Positions 23,483 through 30,949 of a stretch of DNA of 36,723 nucleotides are shown here, piece after piece. Source of the DNA: Bacteroidota bacterium (lineage in GTDB: Bacteria; Bacteroidota; Bacteroidia; Chitinophagales; Saprospiraceae); the NCBI GenBank assembly GCA_963169325.1, contig CAUJEY010000239.1, positions 1-36,723 on the forward strand. Direction: 5' to 3'. Made by a program: the position numbers and the translations under genes. How positions within the stretch are numbered: the stretch's first letter is position 1; every line of letters begins with the position of its first letter. The notes below the pieces were generated by a model. That model did no database searches and was not told where the DNA came from. It worked only from the letters and a program-made list of their open reading frames with translations.

Positions 23483-23520
23483 TTTTACATTTTGACTTTT
23501 ACATTTTGACTTTTACATTT
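23483..23520. repeat. 14-bp tandem repeat TTTTACATTTTGAC x2.7
   Basis: Two full copies (23483-23496, 23497-23510) and a partial one (23511-23520) lie between two divergent T9SS-substrate genes. Each unit contains TTTTG and TACATTTT, which resemble -33 and -7 promoter boxes, so the repeat may multiply promoter-like sites for the + strand gene at 23601. Confidence 0.8.
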
Positions 23521-23600
23521 AAAACCCCTCCTGCCCTGCAACCACTGCGAGTCTTACCCGCGTCTATCGGCCCCATTAAACGATTTAAATCTCTTTCGAC

Positions 23601-24932
23601 ATGCGATTCCAAACAATGCTGACTACTTGCTGGGGCATCTTCCTGGCCGCTACCCTTTCCGCTCAAAACCAATCGCCACTTCACCCGTCCGCTCAACAGC
23701 ACCTGCAGGAAAAGGCGCCGCAACTGCTGGCTCACCTGAACAAGGTATTGCAACCGCTTGCATCCAAAGGTGTGGAGGAACGCGGTGGGATATCCCGGCT
23801 CGATTCCACGGTGACGTACACCAACTATACCCAGAACGATTCTGTTCCTGCGTACAAAATCGAGTTCAATTATTTGTCCGATAATATGACGGTGCAAACC
23901 GAATACATCTTTAACAACGGCTGGGAAAGAGCCAGCCGGACCGCGCAAACAACCGACAACCTTGATCGAACCATTTTGGCGCTCAGCGAAGTGTTTGAAA
24001 ACGGCGTATGGGTACCGGACTCCAAGGCGGAGGTTTTCCCGCACGGCAACTCCCTCACCTTGACTGACTCATTTGCTATTTCAGTGTGGGATGCCGACCT
24101 GAATCAATGGACGCCGGCCCTCGTCAGCGCTACCTCCTACGACGATCAGGACCGGGCAGTTGTCATTTTTACGCAGTTTAACGATTTCCTTGGACAGGAC
24201 CTGGCCCTGCTGGACGAACTCTCGTACGACGCCAACGGCGACAATTTCCTGACGATCCAATCCATTTTCGACCAGGGCGAATGGACGCCTTTCACACGAA
24301 TCGAAACGGAATTTGAAAACCACCAACCGGTCGTGAGCACCAGCAATATCATCATAGACGATATGAATACGCTGCCGCAAACCAAAACCGAAACGGAATA
24401 TACGCCCACAGGGCAAACTGGCATTATCCGGAACTATAACTGGAGTTTCGAAACTTTCGACTGGGTATTGGAACAAACTACCGGCTACCTCTACGACAAC
24501 GAGAACCGCGTTTGGTCCGAAGTAGTTGAGGTATCGGGCGGCGACATCCCCACACGTACCTGGAAACAAACCGGGTATTACGACGGCGACGATATTCATT
24601 TCGAAGCCAATCATAACTGGGATTTTGCCACTAACACCTGGGTATTATTGGATAAAACCTTTTTTTACTACTCCAATACGACTTCCAGCAATGATGTAGT
24701 GAACGCGGGCCCGCTGCCCATGTCGCCCAACCCGACCACCGGATTTGTGCGCCTGCCGGCCTTGGATGACGCCCGGGTAACTGTGTTGAGTGCCCAGGGA
24801 ACTGCTGTTCAACCTGCCCAGGTCAGTCTCAATAACGGCCGGATTGATATCAGCAACCTGCCGGCGGGCGTGTACTACGTGTCTGTGCAAAAAGGAAATC
24901 AGCGCCAAACCGGAGCAATAGTGAAACAGTAA
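23601..24932 (+). CDS. T9SS-exported repeat protein of unknown function
   Basis: A 443-residue secreted protein with a signal peptide (LTTCWGIFLAATLSAQ) and a C-terminal T9SS type A sorting domain (LPMSPNPTTGFVRLPALDDA, then NLPAGVYYVSVQKGN). The middle holds about eight imperfect repeats of ~35-45 residues, each with a strand and a W-aromatic turn: ENGVWVPDSKAEVF, DLNQWTPALVSATSYDD, DQGEWTPFTRIETEFEN, ETFDWVLEQTTGYLYDNENR and ATNTWVLLDKTFFYYS. They resemble YD-type or kelch-like surface repeats. It is divergent from the copper-heme protein gene. No enzyme motif is seen; an adhesive or structural surface role is plausible. Confidence 0.85.
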   Translation: MRFQTMLTTCWGIFLAATLSAQNQSPLHPSAQQHLQEKAPQLLAHLNKVLQPLASKGVEERGGISRLDSTVTYTNYTQNDSVPAYKIEFNYLSDNMTVQTEYIFNNGWERASRTAQTTDNLDRTILALSEVFENGVWVPDSKAEVFPHGNSLTLTDSFAISVWDADLNQWTPALVSATSYDDQDRAVVIFTQFNDFLGQDLALLDELSYDANGDNFLTIQSIFDQGEWTPFTRIETEFENHQPVVSTSNIIIDDMNTLPQTKTETEYTPTGQTGIIRNYNWSFETFDWVLEQTTGYLYDNENRVWSEVVEVSGGDIPTRTWKQTGYYDGDDIHFEANHNWDFATNTWVLLDKTFFYYSNTTSSNDVVNAGPLPMSPNPTTGFVRLPALDDARVTVLSAQGTAVQPAQVSLNNGRIDISNLPAGVYYVSVQKGNQRQTGAIVKQ

Positions 24933-24972
24933 TTTTGAGGGGGCAGGTGTCTGGGTTTTCAACTCAGAAGCA

Positions 24973-25094
24973 AATCCGCGAAAATCCGTGTACGTCAGTC
25001 TGTGTCATCCGTGTTCCCATCCTCCTACGAGGGCCGCTCGTGCAGGATGGGAACACGGATGACACAGACTGACGTACATGGATTTTCGCGGATT
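24973..25094. repeat. 51-bp inverted repeat
   Basis: The arms 24973-25023 and 25044-25094 are reverse complements with a single mismatch, around a 20-bp loop. The arm begins AATCCGCGAAAATCCGTG and runs on through GTCATCCGTGTTCCCATCCT. No tandem unit is visible, unlike other gaps, and no ORF lies inside, so it is a hairpin-like REP/MITE-type element, possibly the 3' end signal of the upstream gene. Confidence 0.92.
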
Positions 25095-25124
25095 GGTTTT
25101 ACTTCGTGTTTTTTCGTAAATTTG
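25093..25124 (+). promoter_or_regulatory. Candidate promoter TTG-N21-TAAATTTG
   Basis: TTG at 25093-25095 is spaced 21 bp from TAAATTTG at 25117-25124, a perfect TAnnTTTG box. It would produce a leader of about 165 nt before the ATG at 25296, including the hairpin at 25246-25271. Confidence 0.45.
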
Positions 25125-25295
25125 TACGCTTTTCGCAAGGCGACATTCAATCTTGAATTAAGAAAACGGTGGAATCCTGATACGCAAGTAATCGGACCGC
25201 CGTCGTTCCGCCCGCCGATTGAAGCGCGGGCGTCAACATACGCTGGGGCGAACGATTCAAACGTTCGTCCCTATTGTTTTTGTCAAAAATGTGCC

Positions 25296-26456
25296 ATGCG
25301 TATCCTCTGGCTCACGCCCGGCTTTGCCGCCAATGAACACGACCACAACTGCATACCGCCCCTGCAGTTGCTAGCGCATGAATTGCTCGGTCAAGGCATT
25401 GATTTACAGGTCATTGCGCTGGAATATCCGTTTCGGGCGGAGCCGTATGTGTGGGTAGACCCCACCCCCGGCCCCTCCCCTATGGGGGGGGGGGGTGGAC
25501 GCGTCCCCCCCTCGCCCCGCGCGCCCCCCCCCCCTTTGTGGGGCGGGGCCGGGGGTGGGGTTGAGGGGATCGGGGGTGGGGTTGAAGGCGCCAGTGTCTA
25601 CCCCTGCGACGGCCGCAACCGCCGCTACCTGCGCTGGCGCACCCTGGCCCGCGCGCGCGCCTTTGCCCAACAACTTTTTACCACAAATCGCTTTGATGCC
25701 ATCCAAAGCTTCTGGTTGGGACCGGCCTGGTCCCTGGGTGAGCAGCTGGCAGCCCGTTGGAAAACGCCACATGTCACGACGCTGATGGGGCAGGATGTGT
25801 TGCCGGCCAACCGCTACCTGCGACGCCTTCAGGCCGGCGGGGTAAGTCGACTGGTAGCGCTTACGCCGTTTCATAACGACCAACTGGAAAAAACGACCGG
25901 CCTGCGGGCAGAATACTGTATTCCGTGGGGTGTAGGCAGCGTCGATGTCGCGGAGGTACTGCCGCAGGAGCGTCCGGTAGACGTATTGGGTGTTGGCTCG
26001 CTAATACCGGTAAAAAATTGGGAACAATGGCTGCGGGTGTTGCATCTCATTGCCAGGGTTCGTCCCGGCCTGCGGGCCGAACTGATTGGCAGCGGTCCGG
26101 AAGCGAGTCGTCTGCGTGTGATGGCGCAACAACTTGGATTGGCACAACAGGTACACTTCGCCGGCGAAATACCCCGCCCGCAGGTATTGACCCGGCTGCG
26201 CGAAAGCCGCGTTTTGCTGCACACCTCCCGCTTTGAGTCGTTCGGCATGGTGGTGGCCGAAGCCGCGGCGAACGGTTGCCGGGTGGTCGGCACGCCCGTG
26301 GGCGCCGCGCCGGAACTGGGCGTTTGCGCCGACACCGATGCCGGACTGGCGGAATTACTGTTACAGGCTTTAGAAGCGCCGGTTTTGACGGTTTTGCCAG
26401 AAATATTGGGGATAGAGGCTACGGCTGAGGCATATTTGAGGTTGTACAAAAGGTAA
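25296..26456 (+). CDS. Glycosyltransferase family 4-type (GT-B), carrying an in-frame repeat insert
   Basis: A 386-residue glycosyltransferase. Blocks: N-terminal MRILWLTPGFAANEHDHNCI with PPLQLLAHELLGQGI, acceptor-side HVTTLMGQDVLPANRYL, the GT-B linker VDVLGVGSLIPVKNWEQWLR, and the donor-site ELIGSGPEASRLRVMAQQLG and SRFESFGMVVAEAAANGCRV (E-x7-E motif). The start is the ATG at 25296; the open frame reaching to 25002 crosses an inverted repeat. At about residues 55-98 an insert of low-complexity DPTPGPSPMGGGGG, PPSPRAPPPPLWGGAG and GGGVEGIGGGVEG interrupts the Rossmann fold between VWV and ASVYPCDGRNRRY. This part is encoded by a GC-only repeat (25459-25587). Whether the protein still folds is doubtful. 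Confidence 0.85.
   Translation: MRILWLTPGFAANEHDHNCIPPLQLLAHELLGQGIDLQVIALEYPFRAEPYVWVDPTPGPSPMGGGGGRVPPSPRAPPPPLWGGAGGGVEGIGGGVEGASVYPCDGRNRRYLRWRTLARARAFAQQLFTTNRFDAIQSFWLGPAWSLGEQLAARWKTPHVTTLMGQDVLPANRYLRRLQAGGVSRLVALTPFHNDQLEKTTGLRAEYCIPWGVGSVDVAEVLPQERPVDVLGVGSLIPVKNWEQWLRVLHLIARVRPGLRAELIGSGPEASRLRVMAQQLGLAQQVHFAGEIPRPQVLTRLRESRVLLHTSRFESFGMVVAEAAANGCRVVGTPVGAAPELGVCADTDAGLAELLLQALEAPVLTVLPEILGIEATAEAYLRLYKR
25459..25587. repeat. GC-rich repeat element inserted in frame in the glycosyltransferase gene
   Basis: A 17-bp perfect inverted repeat (ACCCCACCCCCGGCCCC at 25459-25475; its complement at 25545-25561) encloses long G and C runs. A second partial copy of GGGGGTGGGGTTGA follows (25572-25585). 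Translated, it gives the PTPGPSP string often seen when this class of dispersed element lands in an ORF. The homopolymer runs are error-prone in sequencing. Confidence 0.88.
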
Positions 26457-27002
26457 TTACTTGTTGAGGTGCACCGGCACCTCCAACGCCCGCAATCGCC
26501 GTCGTTCAGTAAGTCGCACCCGTTTACTTTTAAAAATTTGATGCAAAATAAAGCCGGATGCCAGTCCGGTGCCCGAAACAATAGCCGTGCCGGCAGTGAG
26601 TTTGTAGTCGTCGAAAGCGGCCCCGATCAGGGAAAAACCGGCCCAGGAAGCGCCAAAAACCATCAGGGAAGGTCCCAGTGCGCGCAGGATGCCGGGGTAG
26701 TGCAATTGAATGGCCGCGATATTACTCACCGGCATATATTTCAAATCGAGTGCCACCCGCTGCGAATCCATTTGCACATCGGTAATCGTAGAGGTGTACC
26801 ACTCCGTGTTGCCCTTCAGACGGTAAGTGATGTCCTGACCGGCGTAAAACTTGGTCGTTCTGGCCTTGTTGGTTTTTTCTAATTGTATAAATTTTTGAGC
26901 GGAAACGCCGGTTGGTAAAACACAAAAGGCAAGCCAAAAAAGGTAATACAGTTTGGCGAAGCCTTGTGGAAGACAAAATTGGAATAGCGTAAGTTGGCGC
27001 AT
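26457..27002 (-). CDS. Exported/membrane protein of unknown function
   Basis: A 181-residue protein with a long signal region (LYYLFWLAFCVLPTGVSAQ, cut at SAQ). It then has a strand-rich part (KFYAGQDITYRLKGNTEWYT, then SNIAAIQLHYPG) and two hydrophobic stretches near the end (LRALGPSLMVFGASWAGFSL and LTAGTAIVSGTGLASGFILH). A basic tail follows (FKSKRVRLTERRRLRALEVP). Similar proteins are frequent in Saprospiria with no known role. It converges with the glycosyltransferase, the two stop codons abutting, and diverges from the lipoprotein gene at 27166. Confidence 0.75.
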   Translation of the reverse strand: MRQLTLFQFCLPQGFAKLYYLFWLAFCVLPTGVSAQKFIQLEKTNKARTTKFYAGQDITYRLKGNTEWYTSTITDVQMDSQRVALDLKYMPVSNIAAIQLHYPGILRALGPSLMVFGASWAGFSLIGAAFDDYKLTAGTAIVSGTGLASGFILHQIFKSKRVRLTERRRLRALEVPVHLNK

Positions 27003-27115
27003 CTCGAATGTTTTTGACCCAAACGCAAAGGTGGGATTTTTCGCGGCCAGGCGTGTTTTATTCTTTTGTCGTGTACCAGCCGGCCGGCTATATTAGACTT
27101 GTTGCGGTGGGCGAC

Positions 27116-27147
27116 TTTGACAAACCCCCAACCTTTCATTACCTTTC
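27116..27147 (+). promoter_or_regulatory. Candidate promoter TTTG-N20-TACCTTTC
   Basis: TTTG (27116-27119) and TACCTTTC (27140-27147; 7 of 8 to TAnnTTTG) are 20 bp apart, and transcription would start about 10 bp before the ATG at 27166. A second, overlapping TACCTTCG lies at 27153. Confidence 0.45.
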
Positions 27148-27165
27148 CTTGTTACCTTCGCACTT

Positions 27166-28062
27166 ATGAAAGGTTATGTTATTATTCTCTTCGGTTTCGG
27201 CCTGATCGGCCTGTCCGCTTGCCAATCCGACGCGCCCGCCCCGGCGGAAAAAGTCACTTTACCTGTCGCCAACAAGGCAAATTACTGGTACCAGGGGAAG
27301 GCAGAAATCAGTTCCTACTCCGTGACGCAGGAACGCTACGGCGAATTGCGCGAAGGCGGGCAGGTTATGGTGTTCGTCTCTGAAGATTTTTCTGCCAAAA
27401 AACAGGTAAAACTCGATGCCGAACCCGCAGCGGACGACGCGCGCGTGCCAATCCTGAAACTGAATACCATACGCCGTTTCCAAACCGGCATTTACGATTA
27501 CACCCTCATGCAATCGGTTTTTACGGCAATGGACATCGAGGCGGGCCGCACGCTGAAGACCACGACGACCGTACAGGACTGGTGCGGACATGTTTTCACG
27601 CAGTTCAATGCGGAAAAAGACGGCTACCGGGTGCGCTCGTTCTCCTACTTTGAATCGGAAGGCGATGCGGATATATTGGTGAAACCGGCCCTGCTCGAAG
27701 ACGAATTGTGGACGCTCCTGCGCCTCAAACCTTTTACCTTGGCTTCCGCAGAAGTGCTCGTGCAGCCCTCCGTATTTTATACCCGCCTGAAACACAAGCC
27801 CGTGCAACCCGAAAAGGCGCGTATTTCCATTGAAAAAGGCGAGACCGAAAGTATTCTGAATCTCGTGTACACCAGCATCCCGCGCGAACTCGGCATCCGC
27901 TTTGAAACAGAATTTCCCCACCGTATCCTCGGCTGGGCTGAAACCCACGAGGGCGAACTGCTCAGCAAAGGAACCCTGAAAAAAATCATGCTGGACGACT
28001 ACTGGAAACACCACGACAACGCCTCCGCACCCTTGCGGACGGAACTGAACCCGGGGTTTTGA
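27166..28062 (+). CDS. Conserved Bacteroidota lipoprotein of unknown function
   Basis: A 298-residue lipoprotein (GLIGLSAC, Cys ~18), with an Ala/Pro-rich linker and then a conserved body: YWYQGKAEISSYSVTQERYG, ELREGGQVMVFVSEDFSAKK, VPILKLNTIRRFQTGIYDYT, a TTTVQDWCGHVFTQFNAEKD block and FYTRLKHKPVQPEKARIS. From memory, homologues in Flavobacteriia and Saprospiria are sometimes labelled 'septum formation inhibitor Maf', which I believe is a misannotation, since there is no Maf nucleotide-pyrophosphatase motif. It stands between divergent and convergent neighbours and appears to have its own promoter. The role is unknown. Confidence 0.82.
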   Translation: MKGYVIILFGFGLIGLSACQSDAPAPAEKVTLPVANKANYWYQGKAEISSYSVTQERYGELREGGQVMVFVSEDFSAKKQVKLDAEPAADDARVPILKLNTIRRFQTGIYDYTLMQSVFTAMDIEAGRTLKTTTTVQDWCGHVFTQFNAEKDGYRVRSFSYFESEGDADILVKPALLEDELWTLLRLKPFTLASAEVLVQPSVFYTRLKHKPVQPEKARISIEKGETESILNLVYTSIPRELGIRFETEFPHRILGWAETHEGELLSKGTLKKIMLDDYWKHHDNASAPLRTELNPGF

Positions 28063-28091
28063 GTCTTGTAGTCAACAGCCCGCAGCGGAAA

Positions 28092-28610
28092 TCAGGTGCG
28101 TCCTAAAGCCCACTTCCATATCCGCCCGTCTTCGATATCAAATACCTCTTCGGCAAACGCAAAACCCAGTTTGCGCAGCACGGCTACCGAGGCATTTTCT
28201 TCGGCGAGCGTATGGGCCGTTATACTTTGCACTGCGGGTTGTGCAAAGGCGTGCTCCACCAGCGCGCGTGCTGCTTCCTTAGCCAGGCCTTGTCTCTGGT
28301 ATCCGTCAGCAATTTCATACCCGATTTCCACCACCCCATCGGGCGAAGGCGAGCCTTTAAAGCCGCAGGTTCCGATGAGTCGAATGTCTTTCCGGTGAAT
28401 GATGAGATGGCTCCACCAATCGGCTTCGTCGGGGTGTTCCTGCAGGTATTCGCGCATCCAAAACATCGCTTCGGGGAAGTGCAGCCAGTGTTCGGCCAGG
28501 TCCACGCCACCCAGGGCGGAAGAGAGCCCCGGCCAGTCTTCGGCCACGATCAGGTTCATGAGTGGGAGGGTGCCCGGGACGATGTAGAGGTGTTCGGTCG
28601 TGCTATTCAT
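28092..28610 (-). CDS. GNAT-family N-acetyltransferase
   Basis: A 172-residue cytoplasmic enzyme of the RimJ/RimL-like GNAT type. Blocks: IRLIGTCGFKGSPSPDGVVE, IGYEIADGYQRQGLAKEAAR (acetyl-CoA-binding QRQGLA motif) and NASVAVLRKLGFAFAEEVFD. It transfers an acetyl group from acetyl-CoA to an amine; the substrate cannot be inferred. It converges with the lipoprotein gene with 30 bp between the stops. The ATG chosen gives a normal family length. Confidence 0.9.
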   Translation of the reverse strand: MNSTTEHLYIVPGTLPLMNLIVAEDWPGLSSALGGVDLAEHWLHFPEAMFWMREYLQEHPDEADWWSHLIIHRKDIRLIGTCGFKGSPSPDGVVEIGYEIADGYQRQGLAKEAARALVEHAFAQPAVQSITAHTLAEENASVAVLRKLGFAFAEEVFDIEDGRIWKWALGRT

Positions 28611-28681
28611 ATTGGCGGCTAATGTCGGAATTTTCCCGTTTGGTGAAAAAAGTTTGTCGTTACGTACAAAGTTTCGATTTT

Positions 28682-28802
28682 AGCGCCTGAAAAAGCCCGG
28701 ACAGGATGCGCAATCGACCGGGCAATTGACCAATCTAAGCTAATCCTTTCTATTGTATGAACGGCGCCGACTGCATGCTTACGCAGCCGGCGTTTTTTAT
28801 TT
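28682..28802 (+). ncRNA. Candidate small RNA ending in an intrinsic terminator
   Basis: A stem GCCCGG (28695-28700)/CCGGGC (28718-28723) is followed by a linker and a terminator hairpin with a T run. No ORF with a plausible start occupies the stretch. The 5' end is unknown; no clear TAnnTTTG box was found, so the support is mainly the orphan terminator. Confidence 0.35.
28765..28802 (+). terminator. Rho-independent terminator with no protein gene upstream
   Basis: CGCCG-A-CTGC (28765-28774) pairs with GCAG-C-CGGCG (28783-28792), one internal mismatch and an 8-nt loop, followed at once by TTTTTTATTTTTG. The T tract lies on the + strand, while the nearest upstream gene is on the minus strand. 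Confidence 0.75.
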
Positions 28803-28879
28803 TTGTTAATGCAACCCGGCAGATTCAGAATTATCTTTTATTCAGGAAACTATTTCACCCGCTGAACAGTTTTTTGTTC

Positions 28880-28900
28880 GGAAACTTGGGCCAAGTTTCC
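28880..28900. promoter_or_regulatory. 21-bp palindrome, possible operator
   Basis: GGAAACTTGG (28880-28889) and CCAAGTTTCC (28891-28900) are perfect reverse complements around one base, 35 bp before the ATG of the MFS gene. Size and position suit a repressor binding site. No matching regulator gene is adjacent. Confidence 0.45.
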
Positions 28901-28934
28901 TGTCTTCCTTTTCTGAAATCCTAATTGAAATAGT

Positions 28935-30179
28935 ATGCTGTTCCGGTTATACACACATTGGCGGGGTTCGTACTCCGGCATCCCCTTACGGGTTTGGTTT
29001 TTGTCGATAGTCAGTTTGGTGAACCGCTGCGGCTCGATGGTGCTGGTTTTTCTCACGATTTACCTCACCAAACATTTGGGCTACGGAATTCAGGATGCCG
29101 GGTACGTGCTGGGGTGTTTTGGCACAGGCGCTTTTCTGGGCGCCTATATCGGCGGCAAACTAACGGATCGTTTCGGCTACTACCCAATAATGATTTGGAG
29201 CCTGATCGGGAACGGCTTGATGCTGATCGTACTGACCCTCCTGAGTAGTTTCTGGGTGATGTGTGGCGCCGTATTTTTACTGAGCGTCATTTCGGAAGTT
29301 TTCCGCCCGGCCAACTCCATTGCGATAGCCCGCTATAGTACCCCAGAAACGCGCACCCGCTCCATCTCGCTGTACCGGATGTCGGTCAACCTGGGCTGGA
29401 CGGTAGCGCCGGCACTGGGCGGTCTCTTAGTTGGGTTGGGCTGGCATTGGTTGTTCATCATCGACGGAATCACCTGCATCCTGGCTGCCATTCTGCTCTG
29501 GCTGCTTATCGCGCCCAAACCGGCGTCCCCATCCGATGCCGCGGACCAGCCGGTAAAAACGCGGGAAAAACCCGCGAAAGCCGTTGTTTCTCCGTACCGC
29601 GACAAACCCTTTCTGGTGTTTACCCTGCTAACGGTTTTAAATGCCCTCGTCTTTATGCAGTTCATCTGGACGGTGCCCGTTTTTTTCAAAGACGGGTACC
29701 ATTGGGACGAACACACCATCGGCTTGCTGGCTGCCCTGAATGGTCTGATTGTGTTCCTGGTAGAGATGCCGCTGATCTACCGCATTGAAGGCCGGCGCTC
29801 CCGCCTGGCTTATGTCCGGCTTGGTTTGATGATGTATGCGTCAGCTTATATTGCTTTTTTATTGCCGCCCGGCGGCATGCCGACAGCATTGCTGTTTATG
29901 GTGGCAATCTCTTTCGGAGAAATGTTCGTGATGCCGTTCAGTACTAATTTTGTTTTCGGCTACGCCGAAAAAGGCAGCGCGGGCGGCTATATGGCGCTTT
30001 ATACTATGGCCTATTCCGTGGCCAACATCATCTCCCCACTCATGGGCACCCAGGTCATTGCCCTTTGGGGGTTCAATACCCTGTGGTATATACTCGGCGT
30101 CATCTGCGCCGTCACTTGGGTGGGGTTCTGGATACTGGAGCGCAAAACGGAAAAAGGTGCAGAAGCGGTGGAGGGATAG
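28935..30179 (+). CDS. Major facilitator superfamily (MFS) transporter, DHA1/MdtH-like
   Basis: A 414-residue inner-membrane transporter with about 12 membrane helices. It has MFS motif A between helices 2 and 3 (GGKLTDRFGYYP) and a central charged loop (APKPASPSDAADQPVKTREK). Helix-rich blocks include SVNLGWTVAPALGGLLVGLG, MFVMPFSTNFVFGYAEKGSA and MGTQVIALWGFNTLWYILGV. DHA1 members export drugs or small metabolites by proton antiport; the cargo cannot be read here. The short N-terminus MLFRLYTHWRGSYSGI precedes helix 1 (WFLSIVSLVNRCGSMVLVFL). It probably has its own regulation, by the palindrome at 28880. It converges on the lipoprotein gene at 30359 through a repeat. Confidence 0.93.
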   Translation: MLFRLYTHWRGSYSGIPLRVWFLSIVSLVNRCGSMVLVFLTIYLTKHLGYGIQDAGYVLGCFGTGAFLGAYIGGKLTDRFGYYPIMIWSLIGNGLMLIVLTLLSSFWVMCGAVFLLSVISEVFRPANSIAIARYSTPETRTRSISLYRMSVNLGWTVAPALGGLLVGLGWHWLFIIDGITCILAAILLWLLIAPKPASPSDAADQPVKTREKPAKAVVSPYRDKPFLVFTLLTVLNALVFMQFIWTVPVFFKDGYHWDEHTIGLLAALNGLIVFLVEMPLIYRIEGRRSRLAYVRLGLMMYASAYIAFLLPPGGMPTALLFMVAISFGEMFVMPFSTNFVFGYAEKGSAGGYMALYTMAYSVANIISPLMGTQVIALWGFNTLWYILGVICAVTWVGFWILERKTEKGAEAVEG

Positions 30180-30183
30180 GGGG

Positions 30184-30358
30184 GAAGGTTACTGGTTTGA
30201 AGGTTAGAGGTTATTTGTTGACTGGTTATTGGTTCATTGGTTATACCCCGCGTAGCCAATAACTAATGAACCAATAACCAGTCAACCAATGAACCAATAA
30301 CTAATGAACCAATAACCAGTCAACCAATGAACCAATAACCAGTTAACCAATAACCAAA
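30184..30358. repeat. Inverted repeat with 38-bp tandem unit between convergent genes
   Basis: The left arm (30184-30243) has GGTTATTGGTTCATTGGTTA-type units, and after a short loop the right arm (about 30258-30357) has AACCAATAACCAGTCAACCA-type units. Two perfect 38-bp direct copies (30258-30295, 30296-30333) and a partial third make up the right arm. The gap is filled from the MFS stop codon to the stop of the convergent gene. Confidence 0.9.
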
Positions 30359-30760
30359 TCAGGGGTGTGCGTGAAAATTAACCACCTTGGACGTTTTTAT
30401 ACCGTCGTGATCCAGTTGGGCAAAGACTTCCAGCACCAGATCGGTATGATCGGTCAGGTTGTTGGTCCAGGATTCGTCGATAGTAAGGGTAAGATCGTGT
30501 ACGTGCAAGTCTTTTTCGAACAAAACCATTCCATCCGATTTTTTGCGGATAACCACTTCCCAGCCGTGCAGGATTTCTTTGCCGGTCAGGGTGGCTTTGA
30601 TATTTACCGTTTCGCCCTGGTGAAACATTTGGCCTTCCTTCGGAGAAGTAATGTCGATGATGGCTTCATTGGCATGTTCTTCATTTTTTTTGCAGGAATC
30701 GAGGAGGGTCAGGCTCAATAGAGCAATAAGGGGAAAGAGCAATAAGTGGTGGTGCTTCAT
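30359..30760 (-). CDS. Small lipoprotein with Ig-like (DUF4625-type) domain
   Basis: A 133-residue lipoprotein (LLLFPLIALLSLTLLDSC, Cys ~20; then KKNEEHANE). One beta-sandwich-like domain follows: IIDITSPKEGQMFHQGETVN, IKATLTGKEILHGWEVVI, LFEKDLHVHDLTLTID, and a terminal KTSKVVNFHAHP. This layout resembles the Bacteroidota DUF4625/Ig-like surface proteins. The frame is open upstream to 30901, but the ATG at 30760 directly precedes a normal lipoprotein signal, so I start there. Several His residues (LHVHDLT, HAHP) could bind metal; that is conjecture. Confidence 0.82.
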   Translation of the reverse strand: MKHHHLLLFPLIALLSLTLLDSCKKNEEHANEAIIDITSPKEGQMFHQGETVNIKATLTGKEILHGWEVVIRKKSDGMVLFEKDLHVHDLTLTIDESWTNNLTDHTDLVLEVFAQLDHDGIKTSKVVNFHAHP

Positions 30761-30949
30761 TTTTAGATATTTGTGTGCTTGGATAAAGTCCTTTTTACAG
30801 CACTTGCGCGCCATTGAGGTAAAGGTATTGCCGCTTGTTTTAGAAGAGGTGTTAACTTTGTAAAAAATGATTGATTTGACAAAAATTGCCGTAATCTCCA
30901 AGATGGGAAAAAATACGGCAGTTCCCGACTTCTTAAAGCGACTCCGCCA

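Larger units (their letters stand above)
24933..25295. other. 363-bp gap: large inverted repeat, promoter and leader hairpin
   Basis: The gap between the T9SS protein and the glycosyltransferase holds a 51-bp inverted repeat (24973-25094) and a good promoter match (25093-25124). A leader hairpin at 25246-25271 (GGGCGAACG pairing with CGTTCGTCCC, one bulged base) is followed by a T-rich run. I see no coding ORF. The open frame reaching back to 25002 is chance extension through the repeat. Confidence 0.6.
28611..28934. other. 324-bp gap: possible small transcript, terminator and palindrome
   Basis: The gap is bounded by the GNAT start (minus) and the MFS start (plus). It holds a strong terminator on the + strand (28765-28802) with no protein gene before it, a GCCCGG/CCGGGC stem (28695-28723) and a 21-bp palindrome (28880-28900). 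No convincing coding ORF is present. Confidence 0.5.

Noticed and set aside
24973-25094. Insertion sequence ends
   Set aside because: The inverted arms are 20 bp apart with no transposase gene between them and no target duplication that I can see.
25002-25295. 98-residue N-terminal extension of the glycosyltransferase
   Set aside because: It would translate one arm of a 51-bp inverted repeat and a leader hairpin; the family N-terminus MRILWLTPGF begins at 25296.
30184-30358. CRISPR-like array of 38-bp repeats
   Set aside because: The repeats are directly adjacent, with no spacers of unique sequence between them, and no cas gene is near.
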